Assembly: GCA_002914805.1 (NCBI GenBank)
Contig: JXTB01000034.1
Span: forward strand, 1,220,972-1,284,971
Source of the DNA: Parasponia andersonii
Lineage: Eukaryota; Streptophyta; Magnoliopsida; Rosales; Cannabaceae
Length of the DNA stretch: 64,000 nucleotides
Reading direction: 5' to 3'
Shown: positions 43,696 through 55,792 of the stretch, piece after piece
Layout: every line of letters begins with the position of its first letter
How positions within the stretch are numbered: the first letter of the stretch is position 1
Notes under the pieces: generated by a model
What the model saw: only the letters and a program-made list of their open reading frames with translations
Database searches by the model: none
Told to the model about the DNA's origin: nothing
Translations under genes and position numbers: made by a program

Positions 43696-44390
43696 TGTTG
43701 ACAAAGGTTTTGTCAACAATAAATTTGAAAAAATTGCAAGATGTGGCTTGTGTGTGAAAATGGTTAATCAATCAAAGCAAATAAAGAGACAAGAATTTTA
43801 TAGTGGTTCAGCCCCAAAAAAGATGAGCCTACATCCACTGTTTTTTACTATTCGCTGGAGAATTACAAGAGTTTTGTTAAGTTTCAAGGCTGGAATTCCA
43901 AGAGCTCAAAATTACATTATGTTGTCCAGAAAGAAAAAGTAAGAGTCTAAAAAGTTCCCAAAATATCTAAAAGATCAAAGATCCCCTGCAACTGTACTGA
44001 ACTCCCTTTATATAGGTGAAGATAGCTCATTGTTTTCCAATTGTGAGAATGGATAACTGTATAATCAGAAAATACAATTTGAGTAACAATATAACTGGGT
44101 AATAACTTAAATGAGATGACTGGTCGATCTTTAAAGAGAAACTTTTGTTTCCCTTTCTTTGTAGGTTACCTGTTTGACGAAGCTTAGTCTAGTTTTCTTT
44201 TCATTCTGGTCGCACTTAACTCGTTCAGAGGAGGTCGTACTAACTTATGCAGTAATGGTCGCACTTAACTCTTTCGGAGGAGGTCGCAATTAATCTTACT
44301 CATGCGACCTGACACGTCCACTTGATTAACTTTTCCCTTTTTAGCATTGACCAACATATAAGTTTTTAGACTGCACAACAATTGCCCCCT
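43696..44390 (-). repeat. 3' LTR of the gypsy element
   Basis: 695 bp, TGTTGACAAAGG to GCACAACA in plus orientation. It contains a variable block built of repeated 'gtcgcacttaactc...ggaggtcg' units. Confidence 0.9.
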
Positions 44391-44403
44391 AACTCCATTA
44401 GTT
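44391..44403 (-). promoter_or_regulatory. Polypurine tract of the gypsy element
   Basis: The minus strand reads TTAGGGGGCAAT just before the 3' LTR. Confidence 0.8.
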
Positions 44404-45266
44404 CTTTAGGACAAAATTGAGCTTCCTTCTACTATAAGTGCGAGCTTAAAAAATGTAATATCATGACCTAAACTTGAGATCTTTGAAGAGTCACCAGATC
44501 TCAAATCTCATATTTTCAAGATCATGCGCACCTTTTTCTGACAGACGAAATCATGTGTCATCTTTTCTAAGACGAATAGCAAAACTTGAGGAGACTTTCC
44601 AATTTTTTTTTAGCAGACACAATGATAGCGATGACGCCAGCTGTTATCTTAAATCGAGTCGTTTCAAATTTTGAAAAGATACTGATTTAATTTCAGAAAA
44701 TCAAATCCGGCGTGAACTTCGGCCTTTGGATCTGAAAATTAAATACCTTGATCTACGGCTATGATTTGACGATGCTCGAGATATATATATCAGCTAGTCG
44801 TTTCTCCGACGAAGCTATCACCGCAATCCTTTAGACTATATCTCGATCCCTCTGTCTTCGAAGAAAGGTTAGTATATATCCTCTCTCTCTTATTGTTCTG
44901 TCTGTCCAGAAAACTCATTTACAGATTTTATTTCTAGAAATTGAAACCAATTGTAGAGCCTAAATGTCCTGAATAAAAATCTGTCCCACACTCAGATGGA
45001 CTGAAATGAGAATTTCTCATATCTCCTTCGTTAGTTTATAGAATACTTTCTTTTAGATGACTGACAGAGACGAACTCGTAAAAGAGTTTTTAGGGTCTGA
45101 AACCTTATTTATATTTATATTTTTTTTAACGAACTGCTCGAACAATTTTTATGAATCCTTAGACCGATTAGAAAAAAAAATCCGATAAGTAACCTGTTAA
45201 CGCAATCCTAGGATGACCCCCCAAAACTGCTTGCATAGGACTAAACTTATCCATATTTCATTTTAG
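44404..45266 (+). promoter_or_regulatory. Leader/promoter region of the antisense gene
   Basis: On the plus strand a TATA-like 'gagatatatatatcag' near 44780 is followed by a possible untranslated exon ending AAGAAAG at 44867 before a GTTAGT donor. A 'cattttag' acceptor stands directly before the ATG at 45267. It fits a spliced 5' leader but is not proven. Confidence 0.4.
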
Positions 45267-47411
45267 ATGTCTAGTAGTGAGGATTTTAGGGAAGAGAATG
45301 CATTCTCAGGAGAATCTTCCAATTCCAGTGTTAGCTCCATAAACCTCGAAGATTATCTTGAGCAAAAACCCGAAGTAGAGATAACCGGAGTCAGGCAAAA
45401 CAGTCCTTGCATAGGCGACCTCCCCCAGGACTAGTGGCCTTGGCATATCAGGAATGCCCCTGCATTCGCAACAGGTTATCAATATGTGGAGAAAAATTGG
45501 TCATGTACCAATATAAAGATGAGCTGCACCACGAACAGGCTCAGCAAGATCGTGTGCAACTATAAGATCGCCATCCCTCTTCACCTTCCCATAGAGTTCA
45601 ATCGACCACACACACTACCTCACGGAATTGCCTTATTCTCTGAAGCAATTCTCAAATGCGATGTCCACCTCCCACTTCATCCATACATAAAATCAATCGT
45701 CGATTACTATGAGGTCATCCTTTCTAACTAACTCCAAATACATATAGATATATGGTATGACTGTACATACTTTACCATAAATTAGGTTTAGAAACCCCCA
45801 ATCCTGAAAGTTCGCCTGGTTTTACCAAGTGAAATCAAATCCATCAGACTTCAGCTTCTTCTATGTGAGCAAGTGGTCGAACCAAGCCATAAAAACTATC
45901 TACGGGGTCCGCAACAATATGGGCAAATGAAAAAATCCATTTTTCCACTTTGATTACGCAGATAACGGCTTCTTTCAGAACCCTGGTAGGTAACTTTCAG
46001 CTTATTGCCTTCTCTTCATAAGTATATTATTCTGATCGCACTCGTATGTCATCGCAGATAATAGAAAACGGCCTGGACTCTCTAGAGAATAGCTCGCAAG
46101 GGTGTACAGAATAAACGACCTTTCAATTGAAAAATTTGATTGGAAGAAGGACGTCTAAGAATTTAGTTGCTTGTGGTCTGCTTCTAAGGGGAGCCGCTTT
46201 CCCGGATTCTATTGTCCATTCGACCAGACCCTCGAGCTCGAAGAAGAAGAAGCCAAGGAAGCAGAAGGAAAAGAATGCATCGTCTTCTAAACCTGGGAAG
46301 AGAAAAGCACCTACCACCCCTACAACCTCGGAACCATCATCTCCAGAAGTCGCATCACCACCAGTTTCTCAACAGCAAGAAGGTAATTATTTTTTCCTTC
46401 TTTTTCCTTATCATCGTATTATGTCACCTCGCATGCTGACTCACATATCTGTACAGAAATGATTATCGGTAGTGGACTACGAGCACCGCCTTCTACTCTG
46501 GGGTCAATGGCAAAGTCCAAGATGTCAGAGAGTACACCTCCATCGATGTCAAAAGGGAAAGAGAAGGTCGACACTTCTAAGAAAGGAAAAGTCGCCTTCA
46601 AGGATATCCCGACAAGCTCGCCTCTTCCTCAGCCTCAAACTGTGAGCTATCCTGATCCATCTAAGGAGACAGCCACTTCTTCAGAACCGAACCAGGTTGA
46701 TAAAGACGAGGAGCTTTTTGCACTCCTTAACCAATTGCCGGAAAAGGCTGGTATGAGCGTAGCCTTCATTGATCGCTTCACTTCTGAAGATAGTTGGGCG
46801 AGCATGAAGCAACGATCAGCTAAGGTTGCCTTCGGTTCTGCAATAAGGATGCTGGCAAAGGTAAGCATCTTTTATTTTCCCTCTTCAACGTATTATTTCC
46901 TGGTATTGATGTGTTATATTTTCAGACCGCTGCAGCTGTTATCCTGATGCATGACCCAGTCCTTGAGTATTTGGAAAAGGCCGAAAAAGTCGAAGAGATA
47001 ACCCAAGCATTCAAGGACTTAGAGAAGGCTCGCGAGGAGGAGAGAAAAGCCTTTGACTTAGAGAGGCAGCAGTTGCTCGAAGGTCTAGCCAATGAGAAGT
47101 TTGAAAAGGAGAAGCTCGAGGAGAAAATTAAAGAGCTTGAAAAGACTATCTCTGAGCATTTGGATCACATGAAGGAGGAGATAACAAAGGTGGCTCACAA
47201 GGCTATTGAAGAGTTCAAGGCTACTGAAGTCAAGGAGCTCGAAGAAAAAGCCAGTGACATCGCCTCGTCGACCATTATATATTACATCTTCTACGAGCAT
47301 CCAGACTTCAACTTTTCCATCCTTGGCGAAGACGTGGTCGAGATTGTCCAGATTTGGAGGGAAGCGGAAGCTACCAAAACTGGAGATGGTGGAGCAAGCA
47401 CGTCTGCATAA
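45267..47411 (+). pseudogene. Antisense spliced ORF of the gypsy element (Transposase_28-type, coiled-coil tail)
   Basis: Plus strand, opposite to the retrotransposon. My model is join(45267..45985,46058..46382,46457..46860,46926..47411), with GT/AG at every border. Exon 1 starts MSSSEDFREENAFSG and holds the gypsy-type transposon domain (LPHGIALFSEAILK, VHLPLHPYIKSIVDYY), broken by several stops. From 46127 onwards exons 2, 3 and 4 join in one open frame: a basic Ser/Lys-rich linker (SSKKKKPRKQKEK), a middle part (DKDEELFALLNQLPEKAG) and a long charged coiled coil (EKLEEKIKELEKTISEHL) ending SSTIIYYIFYEHPDFNF. The open 3' half suggests slower decay there or recent loss. Function unknown. Confidence 0.75.
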
Positions 47412-48240
47412 AAATTTTGTATTCTTTTATTTTTTAACTTCAAAACAATACGGGCTTAGTCCCCTTCTTATTTGTATTTCTTTGCTTGCATATAGGTGCG
47501 AGCTTTTTTTTAATGAATGCTTTCCTGTCAGATATTTATTCCTGTAAAATAATCAAAACACCATATTGCAATATAGAAGATAATTAATTTAACAAAGTAG
47601 TCAATCACTAGGTGACTGATCGGTACGCTATTGTGATTCGAATCTAACACACTTAAAATAGTTGTGTTAGGATAGGTTAGGTCGCTTAAGAAAATAGCAA
47701 GTATGAGTGATGCAAACTCAATACTGTTTTTCAAAAATTCCATGGCAAAATGTAAATATAGCAATATATCACATCGAACAATAAACGTTTTGCTTAGAGA
47801 CTTTATTATTCGAGGAGGAAAATTGCGTAATACGATATGCTAAGGCATGAAATGATGAGAAAATCCTAAAATTTTAAGAAATTTTAGATTTTTAGGATTT
47901 TTAGCGATCTAACATTCCAACTCCTCTAAATTGACGTTTTGCATAGTCCCTTAGGAAGCGAGTAGGAGATAATATTCTAATCCCACTGCCCCCTGAGTTT
48001 TATGGTATTCGAAGACTGCAATAAAACTATAAAAGGTTAACCAAATTGAATAATCGAAGAGAAGACATCCTTATTGATTGATGCGATGAATGTCGAATAA
48101 TGAATGACGAATAACGAATGACGAACAACGAATGACGAATTTAAGTAGATCTCTTTATTGACGAATGACGAATACAAGATGTTCCACGAATGACGAATAC
48201 AAGATGGCCCCCAAGTTGTTGAAAATATATGAAAAGTTAC
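47412..48240. other. Spacer of the gypsy element between antisense gene and pol
   Basis: No gene seen apart from the short tandem repeat at 48083-48205 listed separately. It is AT-rich with many stops in all frames. Confidence 0.6.
48083..48205. repeat. 'cgaatgacgaat' tandem repeat
   Basis: The word gacgaatgacgaat and variants (gaataacgaatgacg, gaacaacgaatgacg) recur at least seven times within 120 bp, with one 27-bp longer unit ending acaagatg repeated. It lies in the spacer between pol and the antisense gene. Confidence 0.8.
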
Positions 48241-48249
48241 TGAAAATAG

Positions 48250-51200
48250 TGACGAAGTTAATTTGTATTCCAGGCATGCTCGATCTTTTGTCCGCCAGTG
48301 CGAGCTAACTTATATGTCCCAGGTCGAATGACGGCATCAATAACATACGGTCCTTCCTAAGAGGGTCCAAATACACCAGCACCATGCTCTTTATTATTAG
48401 GTAGGACTTGCCGAAGAACAAGGTCACCAACTTCAAATCCTTTTCTTCTGACTTTAGACTTATAATATCGAGCAGTGCACTGTTGATATGATGCAATTCA
48501 AAGCTGAGACTGCTCGCATCTTTCTTCTAAAAAATTGAGCTCAATTCTCATTAGTCTTTTGTTGCGATCTTACTCATAGGTTGATCGTAGTAAAGAGCTC
48601 TCACCAATTTCAACCGGAACCATTGTTTCATATCCGCAAACTAAAGAGAATGGACTTTATCCGGTAGTGGTTCGTTGAGTGGTGCGATAAGCCCATAAAA
48701 CTTCAGGGAGTACTTCTGGCCATGCTCCTTTATGCTCTTCCAACTTCGTTTTTATATGTTTAAGTATTTTATTTATCACTTCGACCTGTCGATTAGCTTG
48801 TGGATAAACAACAGCGGAGAAATTCTTCTTGATGCCTAAGTTGTCACAGAAGTTACGGAACTCATCGCAGTCAAATTGTTTCTCATTATCAGAAATTATG
48901 GTATGTGGTATACCTTAACGGCAGATTATAGATTTTTAAACAAAATCTATCATCTTTTTTGCGGAAATGGTATACAAGGCTTCAGCTTCTGTCCACTTGG
49001 TGAAATAATCGACTGCGACTACTGCATACTTCAATCCACCTCGCGCCAATGGAAGCGTTCCGATAATATCAATTCCCCATACTGCAAATAGCCATGGACT
49101 GGTCATTGGAGTGAGAGGAACAAGTGGCATTCTAGGAATAGTTGCAAATTGTTGGTATTTGTCACACCTCCTAGTAAATTCCATTGTATCCTTCTTCATA
49201 GTCGGCCAAAATTACCCTTGTCTTAGAACCTTGTTCACAAGTGCCTGTCCCCTGGAATGATTTCCACATATTCCTTCGTGAATTTCCCTCATAATGTAGT
49301 CTGCTTTTTCTTCATCGACACATAACAATAACAGCGCACTAAAACTTCTTCGATAAAGCTTCTCGTCATAGACAACATAGCGAGCTGCTTTTATTCGAAG
49401 TCGCTTTATGTCATCTTTGTTTTCGGGAAGATCGCCATTTTGTATATACTTCATTATAAGATCTATCCACGATGATTTTTGGTCAACCGTCATAGTTATT
49501 TGGGGCTCTGCTTCGATACTTGGTTTTGTAAGAAACTCGACAGGGACCACCTTTAGTAATTCGGCATCTTTTGTTGAGGCGAGCTTAGCTAGAGCATCTG
49601 CCCGAGTATTCTTAATGCGAGGAAGAAGTTGAATGTTATAGGTAGTGAATGTCGAGAATAATCTTTGTACCTCCTATAACTAAGCCATCATTCTCTCTCC
49701 TCTTGCTTAATACTCACCATTCACTTGACAAACGACCAGCTGGGAATCAATGCATACCTCAATCATTTTGACCTTCATTTCTTGTGCGAGCTTTAGCCGT
49801 CTATCAGTGCTTCATATTCTGCCTCATTATTTGATGCTGGAAATTCGAAGCGAAGTGCACAATGAATATTGTGCCCTTCAGGACTGATTAGTACTAAGCC
49901 CGCACCAGCTCCACTCTCGTTTAACGATCCATCGACGTAAAGCTTCCACAATCTGGATAAATCTGTAGCAGGTTTTTCAATTACTTCTGTGGGAAGATCG
50001 ACATCATATGTGAATTCCACAATGAAATCTGCTAGAGCTTGCCTTTTAATCGTCGTGCGGGGTTGAAAGTCAATGTCGAACCGACTCAACTCAATTGCCC
50101 ACTTAAGTAGTCGTCCTAAAGCCTTGGGTTTTTATAAAACCTGCTTTAACAGAAAGTTCGTGAAAACTTTGATGGTGTGCGCATGAAAATAAGGTCAATG
50201 TTTCCTAGATGCGACGATGAGTGCTAATGCCAATTTCTCCATCTCTGGATATCTTATTTCGGCATCGAGTAGTCTTTTACTTACGTAGTACACTGGTCGC
50301 TGTATCTTTTCATATTCTCGAATTAACACAGCGCTTGTCACATATTTAGAAACAGCGAGGTATAAATATAATTCCTCCCCCGGATTTGGCTTCGACAAGA
50401 GTGGAGGAGAACTCAAGTGTATTTTTAATTCTTGGAACACCTGCTCGCATTCTCCCATCCACTCAAACCTCTTCGAACCCTTCAATACTTTAAAGAATGG
50501 TTGGCACTTATCTGTCGACCTAGATACAAATCGACTCAGTGTTGCCACTCTTCCTGGTAGGCTCTGCACATCTTTGGGTTTGCGAGGAGATTGCATATCA
50601 ATCAGCACTTGTATCTTCTAAGGGTTAGCTTCAATGCCTCGCTAATTGACCATGAAACCTGGAAATTTTCTAGATCCTACCCCGAATGCACACTTCTGAG
50701 GATTCAGCTTTATTTGATACTTTCGGAGAATTTTGAACATCTCATCAAGATGCTTGATGTGATCTTCAGCTTTCTTCAACTTCACCAACCTGTCGTCAAT
50801 ATATACCTCCATTGTCTTGCCAATTTGTTTTACAAACATCATGTTGACAAGATGCTGGTAGGTTGCTCCTGCGTTGATGAGTCCGAAAGGCATCTTCTTG
50901 TAACAGTATAATCCTTGATCAGTGATAAATGAGGTATGCTCCTCATCTAGCTTATACATGGGGATTTGATTGTATCCAGAATATGCGTCTATGAAACTTA
51001 AGAGTTCATGCCCCGACGTCCCATCTTCAAGCTGATCGATTCTTGGAAGGGGAAAGCTACCCTTCGGGCATACTTTGTTGAGATCGGTGAAATCGATGCA
51101 CGTTCTCCACTTCCCATTGGGTTTCTTTATCAAAACTAGGTTAGCAAGCCAGTTTGGGTAAAAAGATTCCCTCATAAATCTAATTTCGAGCAACTTCTCT

Positions 51201-54028
51201 ACCTCTTCTTTCAACGCGACGTAACACTCTGGATTCATAGCTCTTCTTTTCTGCCATACAGGCTTCTTTGTCGGATCTATGTTAAGACGATGGCATATGA
51301 TATTCGGATCGATCCCCATTATATCCGAATGTTGCCATGCGAAGAAATCCAAGTTAGATTTCAGAAAAGTGACCAATGAAGCTCGCACAGGTTCTTGAAG
51401 CTTCGCTCCAATCTTTAAAATCTTGGAGGACTTGTCAAATGGCAAATCCTCCAAGTCTTCAATAGATCCAATTTTGACCTCTCCGTTGATTTCTCGAGGG
51501 TCGAGGTCTTCGTTTGTCATTTCGATTGACGCTTTGCCTGACGTTTCGACTGACATTTCACCTGACACTTCTCTTGGTAGCTAGACCATCATTGTGCGAG
51601 GTGTCGCATCCTTTACTGCGAGCTTTAAAGAGTTGTTATAACAAGTCCGTGTATCATATTGGTTTCCTCGCACTTCGCCTACCCCATATTGGGTCGGGAA
51701 TTTCATAGCGAGATAGTAGATTGAAGTAATAGCTCGAAGTTCCCTCAGTATCAGTCTTCCCAGTACAGCATTGAATGCAGAGGGGCAATTTACAGCCAAG
51801 AATTAGGTCATTACCATTGAAACCCTAGGATAGGTTCCAACGTTGACCTTTAACTCAATCATGCCCATAGGCATTATGCTATTACCAGTGAATTCGTAGA
51901 GTGGAGTGATGGCAGGATTTGGGTCGCTTTCATTCAACCCCATCTTCTTAAAGGTGTCGTAGTACATGATGTCAACAGTACTTCCGTTATCGACCAATAC
52001 TCGCCATAACTGCGTGCTTCCACAATTGATTTTTATGACCAACGCATCATTATGTAGGTAATGGACCTCTCTCGTGTCTTGTTCTGTGAAGGTAATATCC
52101 ATATCTGGTACTCGCTGAAGCTTTCGTGGTTGCTGTTCAAGGTACATGACATTGGTCAACAGCTGCTGTCGAGCTTCTCGTGCATACTTATCCTGCACTC
52201 TCTTGGAATCTCCACCAACGTGCGGTCCTCCGAAAATAGTTCGCAGCTCGTGTTGAATTTCTAGAGATCGTTGTTGGTTTTCTTCACGCCTTTCATTATT
52301 CTGTTTAGTGTACTGCTGCAGCTGCCCTTCTTTAATTAATCTTTCGATCTCATCTTTCGGGGCAAAGCAGTTATTAGTATCGTATCCAATGTTATTGTGA
52401 TACCGACAAAACTTATTGGGGTCGCGCCTCGCTCTATCTCTTTTCATCGGTTCCGGTTGACGATACCCCTCCTGTTGGTTTATGACCGCATAGATATGAT
52501 TTACGGGTGCGTTCAATTCAATATAATTGTTGAACCTCATGGGAGCTCTTAGAATCTCCTGCTTTTTCTATTTGGGCTGCTTCTCAGTCGATTATTCATT
52601 ACTCCTTTTGTTCAACTTCTTATCATTATTGTTGTTGTTTGTGGTCGCATCTTTAGCAGCATCCTTTCCTCCTCCCTTTGTCATCTTATGAAAGTTTTCG
52701 CGTGAAGATTCCACTTTTAGATGTCGACCAACTCTTCGATAGAAGTCTTCAAGGGTTCTGCATTCTCGCTGTAGTAATTCTTCTCAGAGTTTAGTTTCTG
52801 GTCATACCCTAGCCATCATTAGAGTTAAAACTCCTCCCTTAGGTGGGTTATTGACCTTTGCCAACTCTGAGATAAAACGATTTAGGTAAGATTGTAGAGT
52901 TTCTTCTGGACCTTGCCGAATAGCAGATAGACTTACCAGTGGAACAATAAAATTCTTTACAGCCTAGAATTGCCTCAAGAATGCAGTCTGAAGTTGTTGC
53001 CAAGACGAGATTGAACCAGACTTGAGTCCTCAGAACCACTTCTTCGCCGTTCCTGTGAGAGTTACAGTAAAGCATCTACAATGTACGAGATCATCAATAT
53101 GATGAAGTTCCATCAGGTCGTTGAAATGATCCATATGGTCCTGTGGATCAGTTTTTCCATCAAAAGTGTTTATAGTAGGAAGTTTAAATCCAGCAGGTAA
53201 GGCGGCAACTCAAACCTCCTCGCTGAATGGCGATTGACGATACCCATCAGCGAGCTCATTGTCCCAGCTAGCAAATGCATCTAATACAATCCTCAGATTA
53301 TGAACATCGACGTTCAGAGGGAGAACATTCTATCTTACTGGTGGTAGGAATGGCCTCTGATCGTTGTCACGATATAAGGCTGGTTGGTTAGGTTGGGTCT
53401 ACTGCGACTTTAGGGATTCCAATGAAATAGTGGGACGAGATCGATTTTGGTCGTTGTGATGCAATGTGGATCGCTTCTGACTACGTCGCTGATCTAGATG
53501 TTGTCTCAGGCCTGTAGGATTATATTGAGAGTCCCTACTGATTCTTTCAAAGACACTCCTCGATTGACGTTTTTTCTCGTTGTCTAGATAATCACGATTA
53601 ATGGTCGCTCTCCGGGAAAGTTATCCACGATTACGATCAGTGCTCGAACTTTCAGTACCAGATTCCAGAGGCAAGTCTACGACCTTACCTTTTCCCTTTG
53701 AGATGCAATCTCCATAACGCTCCTGTCGGGTTTTAGGTTGGTCGTGATTTCCTGTCTCCAGGATTTGAATTCGTCTCTCAGGTTGTTGAGCAGGACGTTC
53801 ATGCAGCGGCGGAGTCACCATCTGTCCCTCAGCAAGTCGTCGTAGAGAGTCATTAATTTGACTAGTGATTTGCTGAAGGTTCACCAGTGCCGCCTCCATG
53901 TGATCCTGTCTTTAAACAATATTTTCTGGTATGGCCACGGCAGGTTGATCCTGATGCACAGCAACAGTGCTTTAGGGATGATTTTGGCTAGTTCTGGTGT
54001 TTCTGGTAGTGTTTCTGATGTTTGCCAT
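48250..54028 (-). pseudogene. Gag-Pol of the gypsy element (broken)
   Basis: The minus strand starts at ATG 54028 (MANIRNTTRN), 64 bases after the 5' LTR. Gag includes the retrotransposon gag domain (TINTFDGKTDP near 53160, WQQLQTAFLRQF) and the Tat-type knuckle-like KFCRYHNNIGYDTNNC near 52400. Protease has VLVDNGSTVDIMYYDTF near 51980. Reverse transcriptase (51568-50642) has KWRTCIDFTDLNKVCPKG, MPFGLINAGATYQ and VYIDD. RNase H is at 50608-49793 (LYVDGSLNE, NNEAEYEALIDG). Integrase (49550-48250) has GIDIIGTLP, an IISDNEKQF second aspartate and a VEVINK glutamate, so the DDE triad can be read. Stops occur in gag (shortly after the start and near 52580), between RT and RNase H, and in integrase. 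Confidence 0.9.
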
Positions 54029-54073
54029 TATTGAAAGAAGCGGAATTGACAATTTTTTTTCTGCTAGAATAGC

Positions 54074-54091
54074 CCTCCTTCTAGCGCCAAT
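54074..54091 (-). promoter_or_regulatory. Primer binding site of the gypsy element
   Basis: Immediately inside the 5' LTR the minus strand reads TTGGCGCTAGAAGGAGGG, the form seen in many Tat/Ogre-type elements. tRNA identity not assigned. Confidence 0.75.
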
Positions 54092-54780
54092 TGTTGATGG
54101 AGGTTTTGTTAACAATAAATCTGGAAAAATTGCAAGATGTGGCTTGTGTATGAAAATGGTTAATCAATCAAATCAAATAAAGAGACAAGAATTTTATAGT
54201 GGTTCAGCCCCAAAAAAAATGAGCCTACGTCCACTATTTTTTACTATTCTCTGGAGAATTACAAGAGTTTTATTAAGTTTCAAGGCTGGAATTCCAAGAG
54301 CTCAAAATTATAGTGTGTTATCCGGAAAGAAGAAGTAAGAGTCTAAAAAGTTCCCAAAAGATCTAAAAGATCAAAGATCCCTTACAACTGCATTGAACTC
54401 TCTTTATATAGGTGAGGATAGCTCAATGTTTCCTAATTGTGAGAATGGGTAACTGTATAATCAGAAAATACAATTTGAGTAATAATATAACTGGGTAATA
54501 ACTTAAATGAGATGACTGGTCGATCTTTAGAGAGAAACTTTTGTTTCCCTTTCTTTGTAGGTTACCGACGAAACTTAGTCTAGTTTCCTTTTCATTCTGG
54601 TCGCACTTAACTCGTTCAGAGGAGGTCGTACTAACTTATACGTTGGAGGTCGCACTTAACTCTTTTAACTCTTTCGGATGAGGTCGCACTTAATCTTACT
54701 CATGTGACCTGACACGTCCACTTGGTCAATTTTTCTTTTTTTGGCATTAACCAACATATAAGTTTTTAGACCGCACAATA
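54092..54780 (-). repeat. 5' LTR of the gypsy element
   Basis: 689 bp, matching the 3' LTR throughout with scattered changes. It ends GCACAATA where the other copy has GCACAACA, so the terminal CA is mutated. Confidence 0.9.
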
Positions 54781-55252
54781 CTTACTAACTCGAAACTGAC
54801 CTGCAATGATCTTGTATATTAAATATGTTAATTTCGGGCCAACTCATTTATGACCTGTGTAATACTTACTTGAAACTATTAGTATATTTTTAAGACTTTA
54901 TCATGCATATATATTAAGATTTTACGTAGTTTTAATTTATTTTTGATAAATATTAATATCTTAAGATCATAAAATATGTATGAATTTATGCTAAATTTGT
55001 TAAAATAGTATATTTTTACTTATTTGAATTAAATAGGTTAACAGTTTATGTCGAGTTGCTTGACTCAAATATAACCTATTTGAATAAATAGATTATACAA
55101 ATCGTGTCGAATCAACCCGTTTATAAACGAGTCAGATTCGAGTTAAAATTTGTGATACTACTATAAAACAAGACGAATTCATATAGAGATATACGTTGAT
55201 ATATAAAAATATTGACATGAACACGACTTGCTTATGCGAATTGTGAACCCTA
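54781..55252. mobile_element. Right part of the split TIR element
   Basis: Ends GCGAATTGTGAACCCTA, complementary to the left end at 43558. It contains several 'gactcaaatat'/'aacccg' words in both orientations and no ORF. Confidence 0.45.
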
Positions 55253-55734
55253 TTTTTGTATTTTTGTTCTTTTGACTGAGAAATGAAGTGCACTTGCCAA
55301 TTTTTGTTTGTTCTAGTTTTGCTGGGAATATTGTGCTTGTTAAGGAAATATTTTATTGTATTTGCTCATTCAGTCGCATCGGGTCATCATTGATAAACAT
55401 TTCCAGTATTTCCTTCAAAAAAAATTGTTAAAAGACAAAACATGCACATAACAAATTAACAAGTTGTCTCGAAGCACAAAAGAATTGATCGATTTTTACA
55501 AGTAATGTTAAAAAGACATGACACGTACATCGCTTAAATGTACTTAATTTGTTGTTTTAGCATGTGTAAACACTGTTTTTTTTTCCCCTCAAATAGTAAT
55601 AAGTAAGCAACCTCAAAACTCAAAAACAAAAATAAACCAAGTTTTTATCCCAAACTAACGAGATATTACATGCCACAAGGCCCAAAAGCAACTTTTTGGA
55701 GATAAAGATTATTTTACATTTTGCTTAATTTGCA
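55253..55734. other. Intergenic, downstream of the receptor gene
   Basis: AT-rich. No ORF or repeat recognised. Confidence 0.6.
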
Positions 55735-55740
55735 TTTATT
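55735..55740 (-). terminator. Putative poly(A) signal of the CLV1-like gene
   Basis: AATAAA on the minus strand about 55 bases after the stop codon. Spacing is reasonable, but plant signals are loose and there is no transcript evidence. Confidence 0.45.
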
Positions 55741-55792
55741 TACTGAAAAAAAAAAAAGTACTACTAATAGAAGTACAGCCGTATACATTTGA

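Larger units (their letters stand above)
43696..54780 (-). mobile_element. Tat-type Ty3/gypsy LTR retrotransposon, full length, decayed
   Basis: 11085 bp. LTRs at 43696-44390 and 54092-54780; flanking pentamers CTTAT and CTTAC. The element reads on the minus strand: gag, protease, reverse transcriptase, RNase H and integrase from 54028 down to about 48250. Integrase after RNase H defines the gypsy superfamily. Then follow a spacer with a short tandem repeat and an antisense spliced gene (45267-47411, plus strand). The primer site is next to the right LTR and the polypurine tract next to the left. Several stops in gag and pol. A solo LTR of the same family is at 1165-1799. Confidence 0.95.
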
